Below, one piece after another: positions 1 through 8,464 of a stretch of 24,433 nt of DNA (positions within the stretch are counted from its first letter, which is position 1; each line of letters starts with the position of its first letter). The notes under the pieces were generated by a model. It saw only the letters and a list, made by a program, of their open reading frames with translations. It ran no database searches and was not told the origin of the DNA. The translations under genes and the position numbers were made by a program. This stretch comes from Leucogyrophana mollusca (lineage: Eukaryota; Basidiomycota; Agaricomycetes; Boletales): assembly GCA_021014945.1 (NCBI GenBank), contig MU266670.1, positions 1 through 24,433 of the forward strand, given 5' to 3'.

Positions 1-1
1 A

Positions 2-1712
2 CAACATACCTCTCAGGCACACCAGGAGACCGCCGCGAAACCACTCGACGAAATACCCGTTATGTCTTTCTCTGACCTTCACGAAACCTCCGAAAGATAT
101 GTCTCAAGCCTCCTCGTAAACATCCGTGGACCCTCTCCGGACTATGTCGATACGGACCCTCTCTGGACTATGGGAGACCCGGGCTACGTCGATACAGAGG
201 CCCAGAGGAGGCCGGGATGACTGATCTCAAAGATCTATTCCCGCCGACAAGAAAACCCTATCATTTAGGTCGTGGGAACCTCCCCAAAGTGCTGCCAAGG
301 GTGGGGGCTGCATCTTTCTGTACAGTTGCGTCCAAGCGAGTCTCCACCACCGCGAAAGAGGGTGTTCAAGGTAACACTCACATATACGATGAGAACCATC
401 GAGCTGATGACTTTGTATTGTGTAGAAATCTGACACCACGGCCGTGCGTGAATCAGAGAGCGCACCTGTAAATTCCCTTTTCGACAACGATATAGCAGAT
501 GGTCCCGACGCAGTTAACGATGGACCTGACACAACTAACGATGGACCTGACGCAACTAATGATGGTCCCGACGCAGCTAACGATGAACTGATCGTACTAG
601 ACTCTGACCTCCCCAAGCGCTGTCCCGGCATCTACTGTAAGGACAAAATCCCCGCCCACCCGTCCAAGGCCCTGTATGCATCCTTGAAGAATTATGTTCT
701 CCTCGCGCGTCAGGACCCAGATGGAAGACGAACACTCTCCACGGCGATGGAGATATGTATTGCTGTTACAGCCCAGGATCAAAGAGGATCATACGTCAAA
801 ATTGCTGTAGGCCGCGGTTGGCCCGCCATCAACATAGATTTCCGCGCCATCCCCGAGCGCATACTAGCAATGAGGGAAGACCTTGACAAGCTGTTCTACG
901 ATGAGGAAGCAAGAACTTCACTCTTCCTTTGGGAGTACTTCTTAGAAGGTCTTGAGCATGACTCCGTGACTCTCTCAACGCTTGGAAAACTCTCACCAGC
1001 CAATAGCAATTGTAAGACTGTGCTTGACGCACGCCCTGGATAGTGAGCTCATTTATCCCATCTCATATTGTCGTCAGCTTACGACGCTCCATAGCTATGG
1101 TCCCAAGGGAGCTGCAGTCATCATGCACACACTCATCCGTCTCTTTCCGCCGACCATGAAATCCAATTCCGCTCTTTCGCCATTAACCGTCGCTCAGTTC
1201 ACGACCTACTTCCTTACGCCCTACGTTGCCATGTGTCTTATTGCCGAAGACTTGGAACTCACCATCGAGGGAGGATACGAAACAATGATCGAAAGTAACA
1301 ACATTGGACAGTCACTCAACCCAGAAGAGGACGACGATGAAGAACTCGATGAGATATTCAAAGCCAATCTCCGATTAGCTCGAACGGAGGCGCCTGCAAG
1401 AAAAAATTTCGCAGAGCAGCAGGCGGCGGTTAGCAATAAGGATCGCCTCGCAGCTAATATGCTACTCCAGCTCAGTCGCGACAAGGTAAGTCTCGATTCG
1501 CACTGGTCAACACCTAGTTTTACTTGCTCCCTCAAATTTCAGCCCACGCAACACTCGACGCAAGTGAAATCAGGCCAGCCGGCACCTAAACATAGAACAG
1601 ATCTCAAGGTATGTTCCTCATGTACATATGATGACATCGTCTCTTCAACCCGCGACACCCGCAGCCACTCGACGACGTCCAAGGCCCTCCTGGTCCATCA
1701 AACTCAACAGTG
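2..1712 (+). CDS. Unrecognised multi-exon protein, 5' end outside window
   Basis: I do not recognise a function. The coding path is supported by canonical introns that keep frame: 371-425, 1043-1094, 1486-1542 and 1609-1664, with a further GTAAGT donor at 1713. A reading frame open from position 2 to about 187 probably belongs to an earlier exon, joined across a weak intron (about 188-268) to an exon ending at 370. The main exon (426-1042) codes for DGPD repeats, then a region beginning DSDLPKRCPGIYCKDKIP, a pattern I associate with expanded hypothetical-protein families of Agaricomycetes. The next exon (1095-1485) has YGPKGAA, a hydrophobic stretch and an acidic run (PEEDDDEELDE). The last exons are short and Pro/Ser rich. 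The end is unresolved: a strong acceptor at 1852 is followed at once by a TAG, which may be the terminal exon. No ATG start is visible in the right frame, so the gene begins upstream. Intron choice was by eye; the 1043-1094 intron was preferred because it alone joins the two open frames. Confidence 0.55.
498..581 (+). repeat. Coding 21-bp minisatellite (DGPD repeats)
   Basis: Four tandem copies of a 21-bp unit start at 498, 519, 540 and 561. Each codes for seven residues of the form DGPDxxN, where the variable positions are Ala/Thr and Val/Thr/Ala. The unit length is a multiple of three, so copy-number change would not shift the frame. The stretch gives an acidic, probably disordered linker near the N-terminal side of the visible protein. 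Confidence 0.9.
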
Positions 1713-2297
1713 GTAAGTGAACCGTAGTCAGTACGCAAGAGCGTCCAGTTGACTTATGAACATTCGGAGACGACGCGGACAAGCAAGGTCCCCAAAGGGC
1801 CCCCAAAAAAAAAGGTTTTTTAGTCGTCTCTGACTTACTTCTATTCCTGCAGCTGTAGACTCTTTAACGATATCTTCCCGAGCAGCCCGAGCCCATACCT
1901 GCACTTAATGTGACCACAAGATCGAAGGCACGACGGGGCGCCTAGGTCAAGCCCACACAGGACTTGCTTTCTGGGATTGCCGTTCGGTGGCCGCTGCCTT
2001 TCGCTTTTGTGGTGTTCCTCCCGTCGTTTCGCGTTTGTTCCGCCTGCATCCATCACTATCCCATCCGGTGCTTCCCTGGCTCTTTTCGTTTGCATGCTAT
2101 CTTTTGTCCTCGTTCTGCGCTTCGTGCACGCTGACACCCGGATCACTGCTCATGGACGCTCTTCGTTCCACTGCCGCTCTGTTGTCTCTGCTATCATGTA
2201 AAGTCTGTTGCCTGCTGGCCTGTTCTAGCCATTCTGTGTACACTAATCGAATGTCATCATAATATCATGACCGCGAAAGTCACTACTGCGGCAATGC

Positions 2298-2385
2298 AAA
2301 TCATTGACTTCGCCCATATAAATCATGGACTTCGCCCATATAAATCATTGACTTCGCCCATATAAATCAGTGTCTTCAACCATAT
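2298..2385. repeat. 22-bp minisatellite, four units
   Basis: Four head-to-tail 22-bp units start at 2298, 2320, 2342 and 2364, with a partial fifth at 2386. The first three share the core ACTTCGCCCATATAAATC; the fourth has diverged (GTCTTCAACC in place of ACTTCGCCC). The repeat is non-coding and includes a TATATAAA-like string at each junction, which is unlikely to be a promoter here because no gene follows. Confidence 0.9.
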
Positions 2386-2850
2386 AAATCAGTGTCTTGG
2401 TGACGCTGATCATCAATGCAGAAAATGAGCACATCAGTGACCGAGTAATAGCACTGAATATCCGTACCAGAGCACTGATTTCCATCACATCTGACGCTGA
2501 ATTCTAGGGCTTTGGTCACCGAATAAAAGTGACTTAACTTCCCGCAGTGAAAGGAATTCGTCCGACCTTGGTCATACAAAACCATGGCCGCTGAGGACAC
2601 TGATAAAAACCATGGCTCAAATGTGATTATCGTAAACTCACAGACAGAATAGTTGCTTACTCTGCACATATCTGAGGGCTTGGGTGTGTTCGAGATTTTC
2701 CACGAGGCTCATCGTACACTTCGGGGCGGGAGGTTGTCACTTTTCGTTGTCATCTAGTAGCGCTTGGAGCCTTTATACTAGTGTCGCTGTTGTAGCTCAG
2801 CTTGGCGCGAAAACCTTGGAAGGTGCCGTGTTTCACCAACATCATGATCC

Positions 2851-2886
2851 TGTTTATCATATGTGAATGTCCGATCATGATAAACA
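2851..2886. repeat. Short perfect inverted repeat
   Basis: TGTTTATCAT at 2851-2860 is matched by its exact reverse complement ATGATAAACA at 2877-2886, with 16 nt between. It could fold as a small hairpin. No flanking gene explains it, and chance remains possible in AT-rich DNA. Confidence 0.5.
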
Positions 2887-4340
2887 ATATGAACCGCGGG
2901 AGATGTTAGTACAAAGGCAGGACCACTCCAAACACCAGCACGCGTCAAATTCTCCCATCAGACGTTTCAACAAAAATACCTCAGCTGTGGTTCCAAAACG
3001 CAGCATCGATAAGCAAGAGGGACAAAGGGAACCCGAGATTTCACGTGAGCATGGAGCAGTACATTGTCACAAGATCGCTATTGTGGGGCGAACAGGTGAT
3101 ATGGGTGGGTGGGGGTTAGGAGAGCATGATCGCCCCAAGTTGCGTGTCCTTGCCCCAAATCGAATGATAAACGCAACGCACACAGCTTTACTTACAACGG
3201 CTTCAGCTCCCGGAATGGAGTTGCAGGTCACATAAGCGTATAGATGCTTTTCCTGTCATTGCAACTGCTAAGTCCGAAGGGCCGTGTGGTCCACTTGAAT
3301 CAGATCGACGGCAAGCGATCGATATCAGCCGCGAGCCCACAGCACCCCACCTCAACATCGAGTGCCAGATACTTGGCCAACGCATGCCAAACTCCCTGAG
3401 GGAGCTAAACACTAAAGCCAATCAACCTTGAGCCCCGTATGGAAAGTGTTCAAATAACGGTTGGCGGAGGCACAGGCGAGGGAGTTGCCCAGCGTGCTGT
3501 AAAACGAAGGCGACGTCAGTACTAAGTAGCGTATCGCAGGAACGGCACCAAGTGCGAGAAGACGGGGCAAATAGAACGTGTTGTCGGCGCTCTATACATC
3601 GTATGCCCCGCGTTTTGACTCGCCTGACGCCAGCCCAGGTCGTGTTATGACCAGGGATGTGGATGGGAGACGTACCTGTGCGACTCAATCTGTCTTGTTC
3701 CGGCCTCTCGCCAAGCTGTTTTGCTACCTTCTACTCGTCGACACTTTTCACCCTGAGTTCACGCCTGGACTGTCCAGCTCAAGGAACTCGTAACCATCGA
3801 GAAGTATAGCTGTGGAATGGATGGCCAAAGTTGTGGGATGTCGAGGTGAGCCCGACGACCAGGTACTAGAATAAAGACACGATACATTTTACGTTATTGT
3901 GTACCTGTTCATGTTCGAACACCCTTTCCCTATCCTCTGAGTCTGACGTTCTCTTTGCGTTTTATCAAGCGTCGGAAGACCGAATCAACGTTGCGAGTTG
4001 TTGCAGGTCCGAGTATAGATGTACGAGGTCGATACGAGACTCCGAGTCCGATTGCCGACAACTTCTTTACTTTGTCAGCTGAGTCGTGGATGCTCTTACT
4101 TTCGCTGATGCCTTTATATACAGTTGTCGCATCAACTCCAAGTGGGTAGAGACTGGGGCAGATACAAAGGAGGGGCGGCGGGGGCTGGGGGTCGTGGCTA
4201 TGAGAATAGCCCGTCGAGGGCATCGGCCGTCACATCTAAGCAAGCACGCCAATACAATTCCTCTCACTACCTTCCTCTCACCACAATTTCTCGCATTGAA
4301 GCCAGCAACCCGCCTTATACTCGACAACCCACGCCAGTGT

Positions 4341-5757
4341 TTTACGAGCGCAGACATGAGGTAGTAGGCCTCCTCGGCGGTGGGTAGTTCTTGTCAGCTA
4401 GTATGCCATTGACCGCGAACGAGAACCTGGAGGAAGCGAACGACAAAGTAATCAGGGAGAGAATGGTAAGGGACAAGTGCGTGACCCGCCGAGAGATGGT
4501 GTGTGTATTGGTGCTGATTGGGGATATTTCTGCACCAGCCTCCGACGACGCTTCCGACACCCGAAGACGCCGTGCACACAATCATGGCGTTCTCCGAGCA
4601 GATCCTCGAGGAGATGGACGTCAAGGGCCTCGCACATGAGCTCCAGTCGCACTCTACTGAGCTGTGGAAGGAGGTCAAGATGCTTAGTACGTTCTTCCCA
4701 CCGCCGGTCGTCCTGCATCTTGTTCGAACTGATTCTTGTCCCTCTTGTTTTACTTATAACTTGTAACCCTAACCTGCGGCCCTAACATGCACCCTCACAG
4801 TCCTCTATTCCACAACCCACATCTCCTTTCTAACCTCCCCCCCGGCTGGCCCTCCTGGCGCACCAACGCTACGTTGCCTCCGTCGTCGCCCCCGCATCAC
4901 CTACATGTATTTCCCAAATAGAAGACCACGATGACTCGGATCTCACACATGAAACAAGCCCACCACACACTGGTCCCCTTCAGCCAACCACACCCAATCG
5001 ATGCTCGCTCTCGTTGTGGATCCTGCACGTGGGGTGGAAGGATGTTGCGACACGGGTGAGGCAGGGAGTCGAGGGGGTATTTGAAGGGTAAGTGGTTTTG
5101 TTTGCGTTTGTTAGGGTTTCTTTAGGGGAAGGGGATCGTTTTTTGTGGGGAAGGTTTGGTTGAGGGTTTTTGCGCGGAGAGGGGGAGAGCGTTGTTTTTG
5201 TGACTGTATTTGGTCAGCGGGCTGAAGGAGTGGGAAGGGGATAAGAGGAGGTGCATGTGTGCCTGCATAAATGTGTGTGGGGGTGCGTATATACTTGCAA
5301 GACGATGCGCGCGCGTGCTGGTGACCTGCATCTTGCTTTTCTAGCGTTGTTCTCCCTGGGCCTCCCAGGTACTCTCAAATTGTACTTGTTTGATACAGGG
5401 GCGTCGTTCGATGGCTTGCTCGCGTTCTTTGGTTTTGCTGCTTTCGTTCTGTGGGATGTTTAACTTATCACTGACGATTTCCCTTCCTTTCACTACTTTC
5501 TTTCCTTTTGACACCTATTCCACTCACCTGCTTTACTCCCACCGAACATCAAACGGGACGCATGCTCGATGTACGGCTGTTCAGACGTACTCAATGCGCG
5601 TTTTGCCGCATATACTCAATGCTGACTCACACTCGAACACGATCACAGCGAGCCCCTGAAAACGAAACTCGGCCCCACTGAACTGCATGCGCTCCTCGCG
5701 AACGTGCGGCGCCGCGTCGAGTATGAGGTGTGGTGAGAGGGCGGGGAGAGGCAGATT
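4341..5757 (+). pseudogene. PEX3: Peroxin-3 pseudogene, unit 1
   Basis: PEX3 is the peroxisomal membrane protein that docks PEX19 and so inserts other peroxisomal membrane proteins. Visible pieces in family order: an N-terminal YERRH motif (4343) followed by a broken membrane-segment region; KVIRERMVRD, then an intron at 4477-4538 whose splicing gives the PEX3-like NLRRRF; TIMAFSEQILEEMD (from about 4582); ELWKEVKML; after a second intron LYSTT (about 4803); WILHVGWKDVATRVRQ (about 5020); and after a swollen intron KLGPTELHALLANVRRRVEYEV (about 5660-5730, in frame with a TGA just after). There is a frameshift near 4565 between NLRRRFRH and the next block and a stop inside the N-terminal segment (4385). 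The C-terminal exon found in unit 3 is missing; X sequence follows directly. Recognition is from family motifs by eye; a damaged gene is certain, the PEX3 identity very likely. Confidence 0.8.
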
Positions 5758-5787
5758 AGGTGGGCCTTCTGTTGCATCCCTTCTGCA

Positions 5788-6900
5788 GATATGACCGGGT
5801 CCGTTAGACCGTATGCGGTTTTGAAGTGATAAAGGGACATTAGATTGCGCGGATACGTACGGATCACAGATAGTGGAGGGAAGACCATATGCGATAACCA
5901 CATGGCAGAACCCTTGAGGTTCCAAGCGACCGAAACCCTTTTGTTGATCACGCTCGAGGGCATAAAGAGCGTTGGTCTCTCGAGGTCACGTTTGAAGTTG
6001 CGCGAGCAAGGATACAAGGTCCCGTCTTTGCACACCGAGCTAGTTGGCAATCTGGCATTGAGAGAGGACTTGGTGGCGAACAAGGTATGGGGCAAGGAGA
6101 GAATTGAGCCATGCAAAGGGGTGTCGACGAAGAAATCGTTGGAGACCCGAGCATCTTCGGAAAAGTAAAAGGGGACCACAGACTCCCACGGTGCAGACAA
6201 GGTGTATGGAAGTACGTCGTATTTGACGTTCCATGTGTAACGTTGCAAACCTAGCTCTACATCGAGTTTCAATTCAACTGCTGTCGGGCGGAACCGACAT
6301 GGACCATTCAGCCCACCGAACAGAAGCAACGCGACTTACACTACGTGCCATGGTGCATGGAAGACGAACAAACGCTCAATCGCCTACACGAACTGGGAAG
6401 CGAACAGCATTCGACAGGGGAATTGATACTGCAAATTTAGTAAAGTCCGGGGCAGGCACCGCACGTAAAGGAATCAGCTGACTTACGAGTGAGGGGCTGC
6501 ATCTTCTGACTGGAAAGTGAGCCTTAAGTTTTAGGTGCTTCTGTAGAAATCAAATTAGCTCGAGGGCCCCTGGCAGACCTTGGGATAATTTCCGTAGCTC
6601 GATCGCCGCAACGAACATAACGAGCACTCCATATATCTGGGTGACATGTAGAAACTATGTGAGTTGAGCCGCGACGTCCATGACATTGAGATGTTATGGC
6701 TTCCCACCCCGCGCAGGGTTCACCAGCGCCGGCCACGTCACCGATCTCCGGTAGCGGGTCTATTCCAACGACCTGAATGGAGATCAGCAAAAGCGCGAAT
6801 GAATGGTAATGCATTATAAGGTAACATCGCACTCACCTTAGTTAACAGGGCGCAACCAGCGAAATACAAACATTCTGCATACGGCAGCGCTGCACCCCAT
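5788..6900 (-). pseudogene. Gene X, unit 1: unrecognised multi-exon gene, decayed
   Basis: A gene on the minus strand, head to head with aegerolysin 1. Four introns with good signals are visible reading down the minus strand: 6836-6773 (GTGAGT...TTCAG), 6707-6637 (GTGGGA...CCCAG), 6486-6429 (GTAAGT, TACTAA branch, GCAG) and 6339-6281 (GTAAGT...ACAG). The last large exon (from 6280 down) is open for over 150 codons, with KLDVELGLQRYTWNVKYDV near its start and KDGTLYPCSRNF in the middle. The 150-nt exon has in-frame stops in this copy (for example TAA near 6556) and the next exon is 4 nt shorter than in other units, so the frame breaks; hence pseudogene. No start codon is clear. I cannot name a family. 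The last exon is also open on the plus strand, so coding direction rests on the introns. Confidence 0.45.
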
Positions 6901-6918
6901 GCTTGCTCGAGCCGAAAC

Positions 6919-6989
6919 CTTGATCTTAATGCTGGTGATCAAGATTCGTCATCGAGAGTGGCCGGTGCCTCTTGATGGACGGTATAAAA
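6919..6989 (+). promoter_or_regulatory. Aegerolysin 1 promoter: dyad plus TATA
   Basis: TATAAAA at 6983-6989 lies 105 nt before the ATG with no ATG between. Upstream is an interrupted palindrome, CTTGATC (6919-6925) and GATCAAG (6937-6943), ending 39 nt before the TATA box. The spacing is identical in copies 3 and 4. The dyad could bind a dimeric activator; that is inference. Confidence 0.75.
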
Positions 6990-7087
6990 GCCTCCACGAA
7001 TTGCTCAACTCGGCACCAACACCTTTCCCCAAATTCTACCATCGAACAAATACTTCTTTCCATCCTCACCAGCCAATCTCACTGAGA

Positions 7088-7560
7088 ATGTCAGACGGAT
7101 ATGCACAGTGGGTGGTCCTTGAGATCACAAACTCCCTCGGAAGCCCGATCAAGATCCAGAATGCCCACCTCAGTTGGTACGTACCGGTTTCTCGAGCAGC
7201 CAGAGACGTCCGCTGAGGATGATTTGCAACTTCAACAGGGGAAAGTTCCATGAGAATGGCAACAAAGATGTCGAGATCTCCCCGGAGGAAATCGACAAGA
7301 TCGTTATTCCTGGTGGCTCGGAGCACTCGGTTTCGTCCTGCGGTCGCCTCAGTTCTCCCTCCGGAACCGAGGGCACTATTGACCTTTATGACGACACAAC
7401 CAAAGTTGCCACTTTGTACTGGGACTGCCCGTGGGGTTCACCCACCAACAACTTTGAGGTCCAGGATGTGAATCAGGGATACAGTGTAACCAATGGGCCG
7501 TGGAATAAGAGCGGTGGTGCCCTCGGAAACATCGCAATCAAGGTCGCAATCAATGAATGA
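7088..7560 (+). CDS. Aegerolysin-family protein, copy 1
   Basis: Aegerolysins are small acidic beta-sandwich proteins of fungi and bacteria that bind sphingolipid-containing membranes; some form pores with a MACPF partner. Two exons: 7088-7176 and 7239-7560, joined across a 62-nt intron (GTACGT donor, GCTGAG branch, CAACAG acceptor), giving 136 residues, the usual family length. Family marks: AQWV near the N-terminus, the SW-GK junction created exactly by splicing inside the Trp codon, SCGR, SPSGTEGTIDLYD in mid-protein, and YWDCPWGSPTNNF. There is no signal peptide or membrane segment, as usual for the family. The start is the first ATG after the TATA box 105 nt upstream. Unspliced, the frame ends at a TGA in the intron (7214). 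Divergent neighbour X and convergent neighbour Y are decayed. Confidence 0.9.
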
Positions 7561-7588
7561 ACTACTGTCTGGAGATGGCAGACGGAAG

Positions 7589-7639
7589 GTAAGCAATGTC
7601 CAACACCAATCCGTTTCGGGTACTCATTGAGGTTCACAG
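7589..7639 (+). other. Putative 3'-UTR intron, aegerolysin 1
   Basis: A 51-nt segment begins with GTAAGC and ends with TTCACAG, with CTCATTGAG as a possible branch region. It starts 28 nt after the stop codon. Length, donor and acceptor are the same in all four copies although the sequence between varies, which favours a real intron in the 3' untranslated region. Confidence 0.55.
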
Positions 7640-7789
7640 GCTTCCCTTATTATTGCAGTAGCGGTTGGAAATTACATCGCCCGAGCTTGCGCTTCAATTC
7701 GCATCGTTCCTTTCGTTCTGTATCTAGGAGATAAATACTTTTCTCGGACGTTGATGTTGTTTGTACGCACAAGGTGCTAGTAGCAGGAA

Positions 7790-8187
7790 TAAGATGTAGC
7801 CATCGTTACCTGAAGCGAACGGCGCAACTGTGGTGCCTTCGACGTTGGGAAAGTCGTTCGAAGAGCTTCGAGAATCGAGACAGAGGCCTCCGGGGAAGGC
7901 AGCGCGACTGTGGAATATTACGATAAGGTGTGCGAGAGCCAAGATAGAGAACGCACTGTCAGTCCAATTGCCGGCGTCGAGCGGGGTACGCTGCGCAATG
8001 TATGTCACGGTTTTGACGGCATTTTAGCCTCCCATCTAATGCTCACCAAAACGCCGGTGCGGAGCTGGCTTGACGGCGGGTAGGTGGGCGGATCGTCAAC
8101 TCTGCTTGGGTCGTCGCGATCGCCGCGGACGCTGATCGAGATCATCGTTGACAACAACGCGCATGCTGGTACAATTGTTAACCCCAT
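7790..8187 (-). pseudogene. Fragment Y, unit 1: unrecognised spliced gene remnant
   Basis: On the minus strand, converging on aegerolysin 1. Reading down: an exon with RDDPSRVDDPPTYPPSSQL (about 8130-8047), an intron 8046-7991 (GTGAGC...GCGCAG), a 34-nt exon 7990-7957 coding RTPLDAGNWTD, an intron 7956-7908 (GTGCGT...CCACAG), and a last exon. In unit 4 the last exon reads LPSLEASASGLFEFVRYDF then PNIEGTTVAPFGSGNDGYIL and a stop. In unit 1 a small change inside it (around 7865) shifts the frame between its two halves. Intron phases agree across these sites. I do not recognise the protein. Confidence 0.4.
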
Positions 8188-8292
8188 AACCGCGGGACTT
8201 CCATGGTGTTCATTCAGACTTACTCTTCCGAATATGGAAATCCGGCAACTCCCGCGACGCCCGTTCGCCTTGACGCACGCTCACTATACCTT

Positions 8293-8454
8293 CAGCCTGC
8301 TATTCACGACTGAGGGTAAGTCGCTCGTTAGCCTACCTGGATACCCGTTTTACTGGCCTTCTATAGGACAGTGATCCATTCTTGTATCTAGGTACATTCA
8401 CCAATGCAGCCTGCTATTCACGGCTGAGGGATACTGATTCATTCTTGTATCTAG
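8293..8454 (+). repeat. Direct repeat pair, one copy split by an intron-like insert
   Basis: The first copy is 8293-8315 plus 8367-8391; the second is 8407-8454. Both total 48 nt and agree at about 44 positions. The first copy is interrupted by a 51-nt segment (8316-8366) that begins GTAAGT and ends CTATAG. The second copy is continuous at exactly that point. This stretch lies between Y of unit 1 and the PEX3 remnant of unit 2 and is not found in the other units. Confidence 0.75.
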
Positions 8455-8464
8455 TTTCCATCAG

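Larger units (their letters stand above)
1860..4340. other. Gene-poor stretch before the array
   Basis: I see no gene I can support here. The longest ATG frame (2867-3235, 122 codons) is hydrophilic, low in recognisable structure and has no clear splice or promoter context. Two repeats are listed separately. The part from about 4100 to 4340 codes in one frame for a Gly/Arg-rich peptide that runs into the first PEX3 remnant, and may be decayed 5' flank of that gene. Confidence 0.5.

Noticed and set aside
444..446. GTG at 444 as the start of the left-hand gene
   Set aside because: Nuclear fungal genes start at ATG, and a good acceptor at 425 in the same phase shows this is inside an exon.
1987..2262. 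Cys/Leu/Ser-rich frame that looks like a small membrane protein
   Set aside because: Overlapping frames on both strands are open here because the stretch is rich in T and C. Composition alone explains the apparent hydrophobicity.
2867..3235. 122-codon frame starting with ATG as a gene
   Set aside because: It has no recognisable domain, no promoter or splice context, and both flanks are repetitive or non-coding. Chance is a sufficient explanation.
5845..6168. Plus-strand 107-codon frame in gene X (RITDSGGKTICDN...)
   Set aside because: The last exon of X is open on both strands. The linked splice signals with consistent phases are on the minus strand, so I gave that strand priority, without full certainty.
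6899..7087. In-frame upstream start for aegerolysin 1 near 6899
   Set aside because: It lies before the TATA box at 6983, and the family's N-terminus begins at the ATG at 7088, which is at the same place in all four copies.
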